A stretch of 64,000 nucleotides of DNA from Uranotaenia lowii (GCF_029784155.1 NC_073692.1:271903327-271967326), one strand, 5' to 3'. Positions 35,094-47,218 are shown, counted from the stretch's first letter. Notes: generated by a model from the letters alone, not told the origin. Numbers and translations: made by a program.

Positions 35094-37167
35094 CAGCGTT
35101 GCCACATTTAAATCTGTATTTTCGAGCCAAAAAATCTTTTTAATCTGTATGAAATCTCAAAAATCTGTATTGCAATCTGTATCAAAAATTTTCATCCCGG
35201 TCAATGATGTTTGTAATTAATAATACAATATAGTTTGCAACACACCAATCGCTAGTTGAAAACAATTACGAAAAAGTTTATACAAAATTGTGATACGAAA
35301 AGAACAAGTTCAATACAACAATTTAAATCCAAATGTTAACGTACAAACAACGAATATTACAATAGTTACAAAAACTACAACATAATTTCACGACAGGATA
35401 GACAAACCAGAGCATGCACAATAGACTGAGTCGATTTGGGGTCATTTTGGAATTTCTCAAACCCTGGGGTCTAAAAAGCTTCGTCTTGGTCCAAAACTCA
35501 TCCATGATTTTTTGCAAAATTTTTAAGTAACGTTTACATGAGTAAATTTGAACTTTTAGGTTTGTATGGGAAAATTGAATATTTTGTACTGAAAAATCAA
35601 CATAATTTTTGTTTCGTCTGTGAAACCGAGCCAGCTGATGGTTTTTGTGCCAATTTATAAAATTCCTAAAGGAAATTTTCCACTGAACAACTTTGTCGTA
35701 GACCGAAACTTCGTATCTTATTAGGAAAAAAAGTTATTAGTTGTCTAACAGGGGTATATATTTTCGCACTGATAAAAAATAAATTCAATTGACATCCCTG
35801 CAGGGTGCCTAGCGAGGTATTGCGTGACTTCTTTCCATGCAACATTTCGCGAGGCTCAAGCAGTGATGTCAATAGAATTTACTATCGATCAATGCGAAAA
35901 GACATACCCCTGTTAAACAGCTAATAACTTTTTTTCCTAATAGAATACGAAGTTACAGTCTTCGACAAAGTTGTTCAGCGGAAAATTTCCTGTAGGAATT
36001 TTATAAATTGGCACAAAAACCATCAGCTGGCTCGGTTCCACAGACGAAACAAAAATGTTGTCGATTTTTCAGTACAAAATATTCAATTTTCCCATACAAA
36101 CCTAAAAGTTCAAATTTACTCATGTAAACGTTACTTAAAAATTTTGCAAAAAATCATGGATGAGTTTTGGACCAAGACGAAGCTTTTTAGACCCCAGGGT
36201 TTGAGAAATTCCAAAATGACCCCAAATCGACTCAGTCTAATGCACAACAAAATCGACAACAGTACAACGCATGGTAAGTAAAACACCGAGTAAAATTGTA
36301 ACAGCTTTTATATTTAAAAAAGTTCAAAAAAAAAAAAATAATAAAAAAAAATCAAATAAATTCCTAGTTTTCCTTTGAAAAAGGCCCGAATCTACGGCCG
36401 AAACGTCGGATGTAATGCAAACTATATTGTATTATTAATTACAAACATTATTGACTGAAATTCCATTCCAAATCAACGCGAAAACAGATCAGTCGTTAAA
36501 TTATATTGAAAATTTTCATTCCGGATACTTACGCTGAACTACGGTTACCTTTTTATAATGCGTAGCGCACTCATTTGAACTACGCTGCTCATTTCTGCGT
36601 GCTTCTATTTGTGCGACATGTCAAATCAGTGTTAAACCTGATATTTTGTATACGCGAACCGTTTTTGGTTTAACTTTGTCCGATTAATTGTAACGGACAA
36701 AATACATGTCCACCAAGTGTGAAAAATAAGATCACGCAAAGTTTTAGTTCGATATATTCCGTTAAATATAACGATCTGTGTCAATGTGTCAATAGTCACC
36801 ATTAAAAGTTACATTTCATATAAGGCAATGACCAATTTTGATATATGATTCTTAAACACAGGTTTTAAAACTTTCTTCAACCCTTTGCATGTTGTTTTGC
36901 AATGTAACGGTTCCGAACTCTAATCTGGAAGTTTTTTCTTATTTTCAAGCGTTATAATTGATGGACGATTGAATCATCAAAGTAGATTATTATTGATTGA
37001 CTCGAAGTATAATCAAAATATCTTGGAAAATCTCTGATTTTCTGAAAATCTGTATGAAATCTGTATAAATTTCCAATTATCTGTAATCCGTATATACAGA
37101 TTCTGTGTTACAAAATTTCCAAAAAATCTGTATACTTACAGAAAAATCTGTATATGTGGTAACGCTG
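35094..37167. mobile_element. Non-autonomous hAT element, 2074 bp
   Basis: Ends CAGCGTTGCCACAT (35094) and ATGTGGTAACGCTG (37167) form short imperfect TIRs, with an exact 8-bp target copy CTCCTACG at 35086-35093 and 37168-37175. Subterminal sequence is rich in AAATCTGTAT repeats in both orientations. No transposase remains. It contains the palindrome at 35422-36239, and an inverted ~45-bp pair (about 35205-35250 and 36415-36465) flanks that palindrome. Confidence 0.88.
35422..36239. mobile_element. 818-bp nearly perfect palindromic foldback element
   Basis: Starts TAGACTGAGTCGATTTGGGG and ends with its complement; arms of about 380-400 bp pair almost throughout (for example 35440-35540 against 36120-36220), with a short centre near 35820. 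An exact 8-bp target copy ATGCACAA lies at 35414-35421 and 36240-36247. No coding frame of note. It is nested inside the hAT element; a family fragment is at 17842. Confidence 0.88.
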
Positions 37168-37373
37168 CTCCTACGACTCACACATCATGAAAGGCTAACG
37201 GCCGTTCGGTTTCATTCGAACCGTTTGCACGTACACGCTTATCACGATTCAGTCATCTGATATATTTACCTACACAATCTTTAAACACGCTCATGATTCC
37301 TCCACGCTTGTGACGATTTAGTCATCTGAAATATTTAATTACTTACTCTTTATACACGCTCCTGATTCCTACA

Positions 37374-37390
37374 TCCGCCTTCTTGCCTAC
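37374..37390 (-). promoter_or_regulatory. Polypurine tract before the 3' LTR
   Basis: On the minus strand GGCAAGAAGGCGGA directly precedes the LTR start TGTAGG. It follows GTAGAGTAG, a string also found just before the 3' LTR of the small LTR element (about 51433-51441). Such a tract would prime plus-strand DNA synthesis. Confidence 0.65.
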
Positions 37391-38214
37391 TCTACAGATT
37401 AACTTTTCTGTCACATTGAGGTGATTTTCGGAATATTTAAATATGTGTTTAAAGATATTAGACATTACAATAATATGTGTGTACTTATGTTTGGGTTTTT
37501 CGAGTTAAAATAACGATGAATAAATATAGTTACAGCCTTATTAGGATTTCCATGATTAATTGAAGAAAAAAAAATCCGTTTTCGCAAAAAAATCCAAATC
37601 TTTTATTTGAGACGACTCATGCCATTATGCTTTAAGGAGCCAAACTTATTCTGTTTGTTCACAATTGTGTGCTTAAATCTAGTTCATCACCTTTTTTAAG
37701 AATAAACCAAAATCTTCTAGAATTATTATTTATTCTATAAACTTTTTTTGAGAAGAACGTTAAATCACATTAAATTGAACCACCCTACATCATACTTCAT
37801 CATCAGAAACTGAACTTTCCAAACCACCTATTTGTGTAACGTATGTAACGTCAATGCAAAGAACCCCCTAAATTCAGCCCATATTTGAACTGTCAACATA
37901 AAAATTCAAGATGTTTACGCAAGAAATTTCACGAACTGAATTCTCCAGACTGAATTTGGCGTTTGTGTCGGTCGCAATTTCTCGAATAGGTTTTTGAGAC
38001 GAACGGTTCGGCGAAAAATATTATTTTTGGATACAGGAGAGTTAAACGTTTAAAAAAATCTGGAAATAGCGGGCGAAAAGTGCAATGAATAGTTGTATTG
38101 TGAAAAGTGGAAGTAATATAGTGAAAGTTCTGAAGTGAAAAGAAATTGACCGATTTTTATCGGCGAAAGGACGCCTAAGGCGGGTCGAATTTCGACCGCC
38201 ATTTTAGTGATAAA

Positions 38215-39579
38215 ATGGATAACAAAATGGCGACTAGCCAATCTACACCGTCTACACCGATGGCTATAACTGGATCCAGCGTTCACTCACACGATGATAA
38301 GAACACGAAGGAGAAAAGGAAGGATTTCATCAGCTACGAGTACCAAAACACCGACAATGGGCCATATCGAATTTTCGTAGAATTAAAACAAACCGGAGCA
38401 ACCAATGTCAGCCTCAACAAATTCTCACTTGGGGCCTATTTGAAGAGTTTTGATGATATAAAAGGACACGTTCAAGAGCTGCAATACACAGGTAAAGACA
38501 AAATTATTATTAAAATAAATAATTACGACAAAGCCAATAAATTGGTAAAATTATTAAACGCGGGTAATGGCATTTATCGAGCATACGTACCAAAACATGC
38601 AATAAGCATCTCCGGAGTGATTTCAGGCATACCGTTAGACATATCCGATAAAGAAATCCTTGATGATATCGAATGTGAGGTACCGGTAATGAGCGTCAAA
38701 CGACTGTCCCGCAAAGAAAACGAGGGGACGGTTCTTAGTACCAGGGTAAGCGTCACGTTCAGAGCTAGCGTACTTCCTCAATATGTCAGACTTTTTTGTT
38801 GTGTTACTCGAGTACAACCCTTTTTGCAACAAACAAACTTTTGTCAAAAATGTTTAAGGTTCGGGCATAAAATTGAGAATTGTAGAGGTCGAAAACGTTG
38901 TGCCAAATGCGGCAACATCCACGATTCCGCCGAAGAATACAATGAATGCAAATCACAAATCAAATGTATTTTCTGCAAGACTACTGATCACGCGTCTGGG
39001 GCTATTAATTGTAAGGAGACTATACGTCAAAGGAACATCAAAAGTGCCATGGCTCTTAATAATTTAACGTTTGCTGAAGCAAGAAAAATTATACCAATAA
39101 CAACAACGAACAGGTTTGAACCATTAAATCAAATTTCATCTTTTCCTGCTCTTGACGACACTTTCGCCAAAGTGGTGTCAAAAAGCAACCAACTACAACA
39201 GCAATGGACCAAAACCAATGAATTACGACCCAAAATTACACCGACTGTTTCCCCAAAATTTAATAAAAATTTTAACGAACCAGCCAAAACCGCTCCAAAG
39301 CGTCTCCGAAATGAGGACCCATCCGATTTCAATTGCAGCAACATCAATCTTTCACTAACCAGAGGCACTGGTCTAAACAATACCCATAGACCAAGTGAAA
39401 CATACACGAACATAAATATTATGCGACAAGCAGCAGAAACTAAAAAAGAATTTCAAGCAATGCTTATGAATTTTTATTCAGATTTTGTAAGTCAAGAAAA
39501 TTGCGATTCCGGCTCGATTCAACGATTTAAAGAATTATCTAAAAAACATCTAAAGTTAGATACCACGTTTATGCAATAG
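38215..39579 (+). CDS. LINE ORF1 (Gag-like RNA-binding protein), 454 aa
   Basis: ATG 38215 follows a leader without other long frames. Residues ~35-200 form an RRM-like/ORF1 core (DNGPYRIFVELKQTG, GAYLKSFDDIKGH, IISGIPLDISDKEIL-type). Residues ~205-265 hold three Cys-His knuckles: CQKCLRFGHKIENC, CAKCGNIHDSAEEYNEC and CIFCKTTDHASGAINC. A polar C-terminus follows. In I and jockey elements this protein binds the element RNA and forms the ribonucleoprotein. The frame is intact to TAG 39577-39579. Confidence 0.9.
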   Translation: MDNKMATSQSTPSTPMAITGSSVHSHDDKNTKEKRKDFISYEYQNTDNGPYRIFVELKQTGATNVSLNKFSLGAYLKSFDDIKGHVQELQYTGKDKIIIKINNYDKANKLVKLLNAGNGIYRAYVPKHAISISGVISGIPLDISDKEILDDIECEVPVMSVKRLSRKENEGTVLSTRVSVTFRASVLPQYVRLFCCVTRVQPFLQQTNFCQKCLRFGHKIENCRGRKRCAKCGNIHDSAEEYNECKSQIKCIFCKTTDHASGAINCKETIRQRNIKSAMALNNLTFAEARKIIPITTTNRFEPLNQISSFPALDDTFAKVVSKSNQLQQQWTKTNELRPKITPTVSPKFNKNFNEPAKTAPKRLRNEDPSDFNCSNINLSLTRGTGLNNTHRPSETYTNINIMRQAAETKKEFQAMLMNFYSDFVSQENCDSGSIQRFKELSKKHLKLDTTFMQ

Positions 39580-39687
39580 TGTACCATACTTCAAATCGAA
39601 ACTTTCCCTGAAATTTAAAACATTTCAACTCCATAGCATCACCAGCTCACCCTAATAAGACAGCTTATCCTACTATTCAACCGTATA

Positions 39688-42600
39688 ATGGATAATACAA
39701 CCAAAATATTACAGTGCAATATTCAAAGCATATGGAAAAATAAAGACGAGCTACAAAGGGTTCTGGTCGGCGACAATTACCTCGCCGCTCTAATTTCAGA
39801 GACATGGACTGAGCCAAGTTTGGAAAACACTAAAAAATACAAGTTAAGTAAATACAATGCCATATTTTCTTCTCGATCAGACGGCTACGGAGGCGCAGGA
39901 GTCTATCTGCGCAATGATTTTGGCTATGAGCAAATAGTACTTCCGTCAACATCTAACTTCATTCAAGCAATAGGTCTAAGAATTCTCAAAATAAATATTG
40001 TACTTATCTGTATTTATGCTAGTCCTTCAGCAAGCACCAAAGAAATGGAAGAAGATCTAATCAAAATATTTACAGTATGCAGAAATTACAACAAAATCAT
40101 CATTGGGGGCGACTTTAATTCGCACCACCAACAATGGGGTAATCGCAAAACTGATTCAAAAGGACACTTACTTCTTGACTGCGTTAACGATTTCAACCTA
40201 CTACTACTCAACGATGGTTCACCAACTTTCATTCCGATAGAGCTCAATAAAAGACCATCAGCAATAGACCTAACGTTTAGCAATTCTAATTTACACCCCT
40301 ACATAAAATGGAACATAAACAATTTCGGCATTGGTAGTCACCACATGACTATCGATATCATCATAGAATCCTGCACAACTAGCAATACAAGATACATCTA
40401 CAAAACCAAAGAAATATTGACAGAAATAGAAAAATTAACCGGAGAAGATATAGATAGCCTAGAATCATTGAATCTCAAAATCAAACAAATCTCTAAAAAC
40501 CACCGTAAGAAGAACAAACATGAACCAAAATTCTGGTGGTCAGACAAAGTTGAAGAAGCTTGGAATTCCAAAAGAGAAGCCAGAATATTGTTTAATGCAG
40601 TCTCCTCACTTGAAAATTTAATAAATTTCAAACAAAAAGCGGCAGCCTTCTTAAGACAGAAATGACTAGAAATCAAGCGTAAATTGGAAGAACTTCCAAC
40701 CATTTTAGATCCTTCACTGAGCTCTAAGGAATTGTGGAGCATAGTTAATCGAATCAACGGGAAAAACAAAAAATCCAACCAAAACAACATCGTTCATGAT
40801 GACATGACAATGGCATCCAACTTCTTAGACCTACATTTTGGCCCAACTGATGTCTGCATGGACCATCACAGTACTTTTAATCCTAATTACGACATCTTAA
40901 ATCTACAAAATTGGCATCAATTCCTTAGCAAAAAACGAAAAAAAACTGCCCCCAGCATCGATGGCATAACATACGAAATGCTTAAAGCGCTTGGCCCAGC
41001 AGCAACCTACAACATAATTTATGATCTTAACAAGCAGTGGAGGAATGGATCCCTTGCGGATCACCTTAAAGAAATAAAGGTAGTTGCAATCCCAAAAATA
41101 GGTAAAAATCAATCTACTATAGAAGGCAAAAGACCCATTTCCCTGGTGCCATGCGCAACCAAGTTGATCAATACTGCGGTTCTCGAGAAAATAAACAGCT
41201 TTTCTAACACCAACAACATCATTCCTAGCACATCTTTTGGATGTCGAAAAACCTTATCCACAACCACAGCAGTGTCTTACGTGATTAATGCCGTAAAACG
41301 TAACCAAAGGGATAGATTATTGACAGCGGTAGTCTTCATTGATCTTTCCAATGCTTTCAATTGCATAAAGACCAAAAAGCTCGAAGAAATAATGATCAAC
41401 AAAAACTTTCCACAGGAACTAATCAATTGGATTACGCAATTTCTAACCAACCGTAAAATCACGCTTCTTGCAGATGGGAAACCAGTAACGAGGATTATTA
41501 GCAACGGCCTACCTCAAGGGGACGTAATGTCACCCACATTGTTTAACATATACACTGCTGATCTGCACGCTTCATTTCCAGATGACGTTTCAATAACGCA
41601 ATATGTAGATGACTTCAATCTTATCGTTGGTGCTAGAAATTTCGAAACTTTGAAAAACAAATGCCAGGAAGTCACTGACATTTTTGTAAATAGAGCTGAG
41701 AATCTTGGGTTCAAAGTGAACTCCACGAAAACCAAAGTCATGGTGTTTCGTAGAGGACAAGCCCAACTACAATTAAAAATTAAAGGGGAAACAGTCGAAA
41801 CCGTGAGGACCCAAAAATACTTAGGAGTAACGCTAGACGCAACGTTAGGATTCGGAGCTGAAGCTAGAGCGCTAAGAGGAAAAATCAACGACAGAATGAA
41901 TATGCTAAAAATAATTTGCAACATCAAGGTTGGATCACATCCGCAAACTTTGACAGACATCTACATAGCCTTGATCAGAAGCCTTATCGACTACAACGCA
42001 ACAGTTTTTTGCAATGCCCGAAAAACTAACAAAAAACTACTGGAAGTTGCTAACAATCAGTGTCTCCGAAGAGTCACTGGCTGCACACGAACTACACCAC
42101 TGAATACGCTCATGGCGATCGCAGCACAAGTACCTCTCGAGTTCAGACACGAATACATCTGTTCAAAAGCTATTATCAGAAATTTAGCCCATAGGACTGC
42201 AGTAGGCTTACAGCTCATGGCTCTCAACAATGATGAAAACAATGAAAATCTCTCCTTCATGGAAACAACATTTCTGAAATACAAATCCGTTTTCGTCCTC
42301 ATTATGCCCTTTACAGATCACGAACCTTTAAACGTCAAAATTCATGATAAACTCGAAGGGTTATCAATTGCAAAAAAGAACACCAACACACAAAGACTTA
42401 AACAACTGACCTTATGCGCTATGAACAGCAAACACGCAGGCAAACCAAAAATTTTTACTGATGCATCTAAAATAGATGGAACTTGTGGTATCGGTATCTA
42501 TAACGAATACTACAAGCAAAGATATTCACTCAGACTTGCCCATGAAACCAGCATAACTGAAGCCGAAATCACTGCCATCGAAATTGCCCTAGATAACTTG

Positions 42601-43287
42601 AGAACTTCTGACATAGAATTCGTTCTTTACACGGACTCCTTGTCCGCCTGCACCGTTTTGAACAACGCTCTAAACGAAAGAATGGTACCTCAACAGTTAC
42701 ACAAAATATTATACCTCGCTCACAGTAAAAAAGTCGCTATCCAATGGATACCGAGCCATATCGGCGTCATTGGCAACGACATAGCAGACAACCTAGCCAA
42801 ACTAGCCATCACAGACCCAGATTCACCAAGTATCGACAATTTACTGTGTATGAACGATACATTCCTTAAAATCAAACGAATCAAACTCAAAACAACCAAT
42901 GACTGGTATCAGGAGTACGTCAATGCAGAGGGTAAAGGCAAAACCTTCTACCAGATTCAGGACACCTTCGAAGAAAGACCTTGGTATTACAATGTCAACT
43001 TAACAAATACCGAAGTGAGATTATTAAACCGTCTTCAATCAGGCCATGATTATTCACCGTTTTGGAAACAAAAGATGAAAATAATCGACGATGCAGAATG
43101 CGACCTTTGCCTCACGCTGGAAACCAGCGAACATCTGCTCCTGCACTGCCCCAAATTCGGAACATTACGATCTTCATTTGATTTTGACCGCAGATTTGCA
43201 AACTTGACCGAGCTATTCAAATCCAAGAATTATGAGCACTACAAACAATTATGTAAATTTGAAAAAGAGGCTAAACTCGACCTCTAA
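39688..43287 (+). CDS. LINE ORF2: endonuclease, reverse transcriptase, RNase H (one TGA)
   Basis: Begins MDNTTKILQCNIQSIWKNK. Endonuclease residues 1-220: SETWTEPS, GGDFNSHHQQWG, AIDLTFSN and GSHHMTI. A single TGA at 40663-40665 interrupts the frame, which continues in the same phase to 43287 (about 1199 codons in all). RT: KRPISLVPCATKLI, VFIDLSNAFNC, NGLPQGDVMSPTLFN and QYVDDFNLIVG. RNase H at about 42455-42820: FTDASKIDGTCGIGIY, TEAEITAIEIAL, LYTDSLSAC and WIPSHIGVIGNDIADNLA. The C-terminus has CDLCLTLETSEHLLLHC. The enzyme nicks target DNA and copies element RNA onto it. The TGA falls between endonuclease and RT; it is probably a recent inactivating mutation rather than programmed readthrough. 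Confidence 0.9.
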
Positions 43288-43971
43288 TTGTACACCAGAT
43301 TCAACATACCGCAGGGCATATAGTCTAAGTCACTGGCCCTCCTATAGGAGCCCCGTTTGCTCCAAACCAGAACAAAGAAGAAGAAAGAAGAAGACTGAAT
43401 TTGGATTGCGCATCCTTCTAGGTTTTGAATTGGAATTTAAGGAAAGCATCGTATAGCAGACAAAAAGTGCCTAGTGTCTTCCAAAGGATGAACTTAATTA
43501 CACGATGTATGATCAGAAGTGCTGGATCTTTTATGGAAATTTATTTCCTGCTTGCACTATGTTTATTTCCCCCGGATAGAAAGATGTCCACAGGCATCTA
43601 TTTGCGAAGGATAATGGACGGAATAATATGCATTGAAGTCGCCCACGCTAACGGTATCCCGAGAATATTGACCAACTAATTGTAATATGGAGCTTATTAT
43701 ATTTCTAATATTTGCTTATCGAACTGTACACAGGTAATTATTAAAAAATGAATCATATTTTAGCATAGAATATAAGGGAAAAATACTCTAAATATTAATC
43801 TTACGTGTTTAAAATGAATTTCTACGGAAAAATGAGGCGTATCAAAGATCAGAAGATGTATGTGTCGATGAGAGCAGACTGTATCATGTGATATTTTCTA
43901 TTGTGAAAACCGGAGTTTAGTTCAATCGTCAATTTTTTTAACGAAAAGAGATAGTAGGAAATTATTGGTGG

Positions 43972-46925
43972 CTATTGAAAAATTTGATACAAAAACATGT
44001 CTCTAAATCGTGCTGGCTTCCGAATATCCCTTTTTTGTCTTCCTTGTTTATCGGTTAATCCATCGGACTGCTGTGTACTAACATGTGCGTCATTGAGGTC
44101 TTCAAGCTCTTCTTCGGAATCAGAACAAACCGGGTTCGCCAGCTTCACATCCTTAATGTCTCTTGTGTATTCTACTCCTCGTGGGCTACGAATAACCAAC
44201 AACGATCCGTTTCTAGTCAGGACAGTAAACTTCTCTCTTGAAAATCCTGGATCCATTTTGTTCCTTTTTGGAATAGACATAACGACAACATCTCCCGCAG
44301 TGATAAAGGATGGTTTAGCATCTCTATGCTTATCAGCGAACTTTTTGCTTATTAATTTTGTCTCTGTGTCCCTTTCGCGTACGTCTTCTCTGTCTATTTC
44401 TTTGTTCACTTTAGCTTCCCACAGGCTCGGGAAGGATCCTCGATACCTCCAACCTACAAGTAGCTCGAAGGGGGTGATACCTAGTCTAGCGTGAGGTTTG
44501 AGAGTATTATGCGAAAGTACGTAACTTTCCAATGCTTTTTTCCAATTTAACCCTTCTACTTTTGCAGCTGTTAGTGCTTTCAAAACTCCTTGGTTCTGTC
44601 GCTCTACCGCGCCGTTGGATTGCGGATTTAAAGGAACCGATTTTCTTATAGAAACACCCTTATTTTCCCAGTGAGATATGAATTCCTTGCTTTGGAAGGG
44701 TGGTCCGTTGTCTGTCTGGAGGATCAAGGGAAGACCCCAGGTGAAAAATATTCTTGACAAAGCTAAATTAGTACGATGAGCATCTGTGCAAGACATTTCG
44801 ACCACCGACAAATATCGGGAGTAAGTGTCGACGACTACTAGCAGTTCCCCTGAGCCGCACCCAGGTACTGCCAGGAAATCTGCCTGTAGTATCTCCCAAG
44901 GGCCCTCTGGGAGTTGGCGGCTAGATAGTGGAATAGGTGGGTTCTTCCTCGATATTATTAAGCACGTTTCGCATTTTCTTACAAACTTTTCTACTTGTGT
45001 GCTCATTCCAGGCCACCAGAAAAATTCGCGCATGATTCTTTTCATGGCGCCTACTCCAATGTGACCCTGATGAGCGAACCCTAAAGCTTTTTCTCGAATA
45101 TTCTTTGGCAATACGACCTTGTCCTCTTTAAATACCAATGATCCCATTGTGCGGAGATGCTTCGCATGAGCTTCATACCTTTTAATATTCTCACTCCATG
45201 TACCAGTTGAAACAGCCGCTTTTACTGCACCGATTTCGCTATCATTTTCAGATTCAACCTCTATATCTTGCCAAGATATATTCATATGTCCGGCATCAAT
45301 CGCAAACAGGATATTTTTATCTGTATCATCTTCGAAAGGTTCGTCTTCTTGAGATTTACTAATAAGCCGAGATAACGCATCTGCTACATTAAGATGCCCG
45401 GGGATAGAAACAATGTTGAAGTCATATGGCTGCAACCGAAGCGCCCAAGCCTCAGCCCTTGTTACTGCGCGCTTGCTTGTGCGTAAGCTGTTTCCAAAGA
45501 TAAATGTATTGGCCTCCGAATCTGTGCGAATTGTAAATTTTTTGTTGATGAGGTAAAAGCTGAAACGCTCGACCCCCCAAACCACTGCTAGGGATTCTCT
45601 CTGTGTTTGAGGGTACTTTTTTTCAGCTTCTGTTAAGGATTTGGAAGCGCACGAAATAATACGCGGACTGTCAGCGCCATCAAATTGTATGAGAACTGCA
45701 CCTAATCCGATTGGCGAAGCGTCGACAAATAGTTCTGTTTTATCGTTGTAATCAAAGTAACCCAACCTCAATATAGATTGCAATGCCTCTTTTTTTAGAA
45801 ATTGAAACTCCTGTTCTTCATTTTGATCCCAGTAGAATGTTTGCGAATTGGCCAACTTCCGAAGATATTGAGTTTTATCCGCTCTTTGCAAAATAAAACG
45901 CTCGCAGAAGTTAAGAAGACCGAGAAAGCTTTTGACCTCAGTTTGGGATTCGGGGGTTCGAAAATCGCGAAGTGCTTTGATTTTGTCCTCTTCGATACGC
46001 ATTCCATCATACGATAAGGAGTATCCCAAAAATTTTACGGACTTCTGGCCGAAGACGCATTTGTCCAAATTAATACAGACGTTATGTTCTTGGAGGTTTT
46101 TTAGGGTTCGTTGAAGTCTTGCGTCATGCTCCTCTTTCGTTCTTCCGTAGACTAGTATGTCGTCTAAATAATTAACAGTACCTGAACATTCGTCAAGGAC
46201 TTTGGTTTGGAGAATTTCTTGAAAAATGTCCGGTGAGTTGCACAATCCAAACGGAAGACGTTTGAACCTGTAAGTGGCTCTTCCGGCAAAGAAGTTTGTC
46301 AAGTGTCGAGAGTTTTCATGTAATTCGACATGAAAAAAAGCACTTTTTAAGTCGATTGTTGAGAAATAACGAGCTCCATTTAAATCAGATAGTATGGATT
46401 CTAATGTGGGCATTCTAAACGGCGTACGGAAGATTGTCTTATTCGGGCCACGCAAATCAACCACTAATCTTATATCGTTTTTGCCCTTTGGGACGACCAA
46501 AAGAGAAGAGCAAAAAGAACGATCCATATCGCCAACAACGGGTTCTATGATTCCGGTGCTTAGCAAGTCATCTAAACGCTTCTCAGTTTCCTTTTTGAAA
46601 GCTGGCGGAATGCTGGTGAAAATGTTACGAGAGGGAGGTAATGTCTTATCATACGACAAAACAACCGGAGGAACGTTGAATTTCGGGAATTCAGAGCGGC
46701 AATCTATCATTCGAATTTCTCCTGGGAAATTGCGGTTCCCTACTATTGAAGTGCTTGGTCGGATTGGTACGTTTAAACCTAGCTGTAAGAGGCTATATCT
46801 TATGCCCGTGTCTCTACCCAATAGTGGACGAGCATCCGGAATAACGTAAAATTTTTCCGTCAACCGAGGCCTCTCATCTGACACGAACAACTCCGCTTCG
46901 AAAGTAGCATCAACGGTTATTTTAC
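43972..46925 (-). CDS. Gypsy Pol: RT, RNase H and integrase exon of the giant element
   Basis: The frame is fully open for 984 codons (and to 46959 upstream). RT: SSLLVVPKGKNDIRLVVDLR, YFSTIDLKSAFFHVEL, FGLCNSPDIFQ and VNYLDDILVYG. RNase H: ELFVDASPIGLGAVLIQFDG, TQRESLAVVWGVERF and IRTDSEANTFIF. Integrase: HQGHIGVGAMKRIM...CETC zinc finger, then the D,D,E core (LQADFLAVPG, LQTDNGPPFQSKEF, NPQSNGAVERQNQG). C-terminus has SIPKRNKMDPGFS and RDIRKPARFRDMF. All visible catalytic residues are present. The upstream protease frame is offset by one base; the putative 73-nt intron 46926-46998 would join the two exactly at a Gly codon. Confidence 0.92.
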
Positions 46926-46998
46926 CTGGAACAGTATATAGTATAGATTTTTGACACAAACAATTCTGCTTCGTGAGTAGTATGGACAGTTACATTAC
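46926..46998 (-). other. Putative 73-nt intron formed by a tandem duplication
   Basis: Minus strand: CCAG^GTAATG at 46999/46998 and GTTCCAG^GTAAAA at 46926/46925. The unit is a diverged copy of the next 73-nt period, with about 11 differences over the first 54 aligned bases; both copies encode VPG(N/K)(V/I)TV...EAELFVS. GT...AG borders, length near the short-intron mode of insects, and exact frame agreement across it argue for splicing. The alternative is a plain duplication that breaks the frame. Confidence 0.5.
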
Positions 46999-47218
46999 CT
47001 GGAACAGCATACGCTTTGAGGGTTTTATCGGTTCCATTCTTAACGTTATAGAGGAGAGCAGATGAGTTTTCGTTACTTGTCAACTGTTTAAACACGTCCC
47101 CATCTACGGTATTCACTTCCGCCCCCGAGTCGATTAGGAAGTTTACAGCAACGCCTGCTATGTGTCCTGTTACAATATGATCTTCTTTGCAAATATTATT
47201 AATAGATATTCCGGAATG
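46999..47218 (-). CDS. Gypsy protease exon of the giant element
   Basis: Opens in phase 0 right after the acceptor GTATTTTAG with HSGISINNICKEDHIVTGHI, then VNFLIDSGAEVNTVDG, the aspartic-protease active site (DSG, ~47135), and continues to VPG, where the 73-nt unit begins. Retropepsins act as dimers and cut the Gag-Pol precursor. There is no ATG near the exon start, so it can only be read as a continuation of gag by splicing or frameshifting. The rest of the protease fold (ELFVSDERPRLTEKFYVIPD, LLGRD) lies at the start of the pol exon. Confidence 0.75.

Larger units (their letters stand above)
34862..37373 (-). repeat. 3' LTR of the giant element (split by hAT)
   Basis: 34862-35093 plus 37176-37373 match the LTR at 55582-56013 base for base except a 2-bp indel and a few substitutions (for example AACTCAGAATT against AACTGCCAGAATT). 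The insert at 35094-37167 and one 8-bp target copy separate the halves. Confidence 0.9.
37960..43391 (+). mobile_element. Full-length I-clade LINE, 5.4 kb
   Basis: Bounded by a 13-bp target copy AGACTGAATTTGG (37947-37959 and 43392-43404). It starts CGTTTGTGTCGG, has a ~255-bp leader, ORF1, a 108-bp gap, ORF2, a short 3' untranslated region and an AAGAAGAAG-type simple-repeat tail instead of poly(A). ORF2 carries an APE endonuclease, RT, RNase H and a C-terminal zinc knuckle, the layout of the I clade. One in-frame TGA in ORF2 is the only obvious lesion, so the copy is young. It sits in the 3' tail of the giant Gypsy element, in the opposite orientation. Confidence 0.9.

Noticed and set aside
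34862..37373. Independent solo LTRs at 34862 and 55582
   Set aside because: Solo LTRs would each carry their own target copy; instead the CTATC copy and the split LINE pair across both, fitting one element.
38050..38286. Minus-strand frames over the I-clade LINE and its leader
   Set aside because: They are antisense shadows of ORF1, ORF2 and the leader with no domains.
43405..43971. Env-like gene between pol and the 3' LTR of the giant element
   Set aside because: No minus-strand frame of useful length, signal peptide or membrane segment in this stretch or in 37374-37959.
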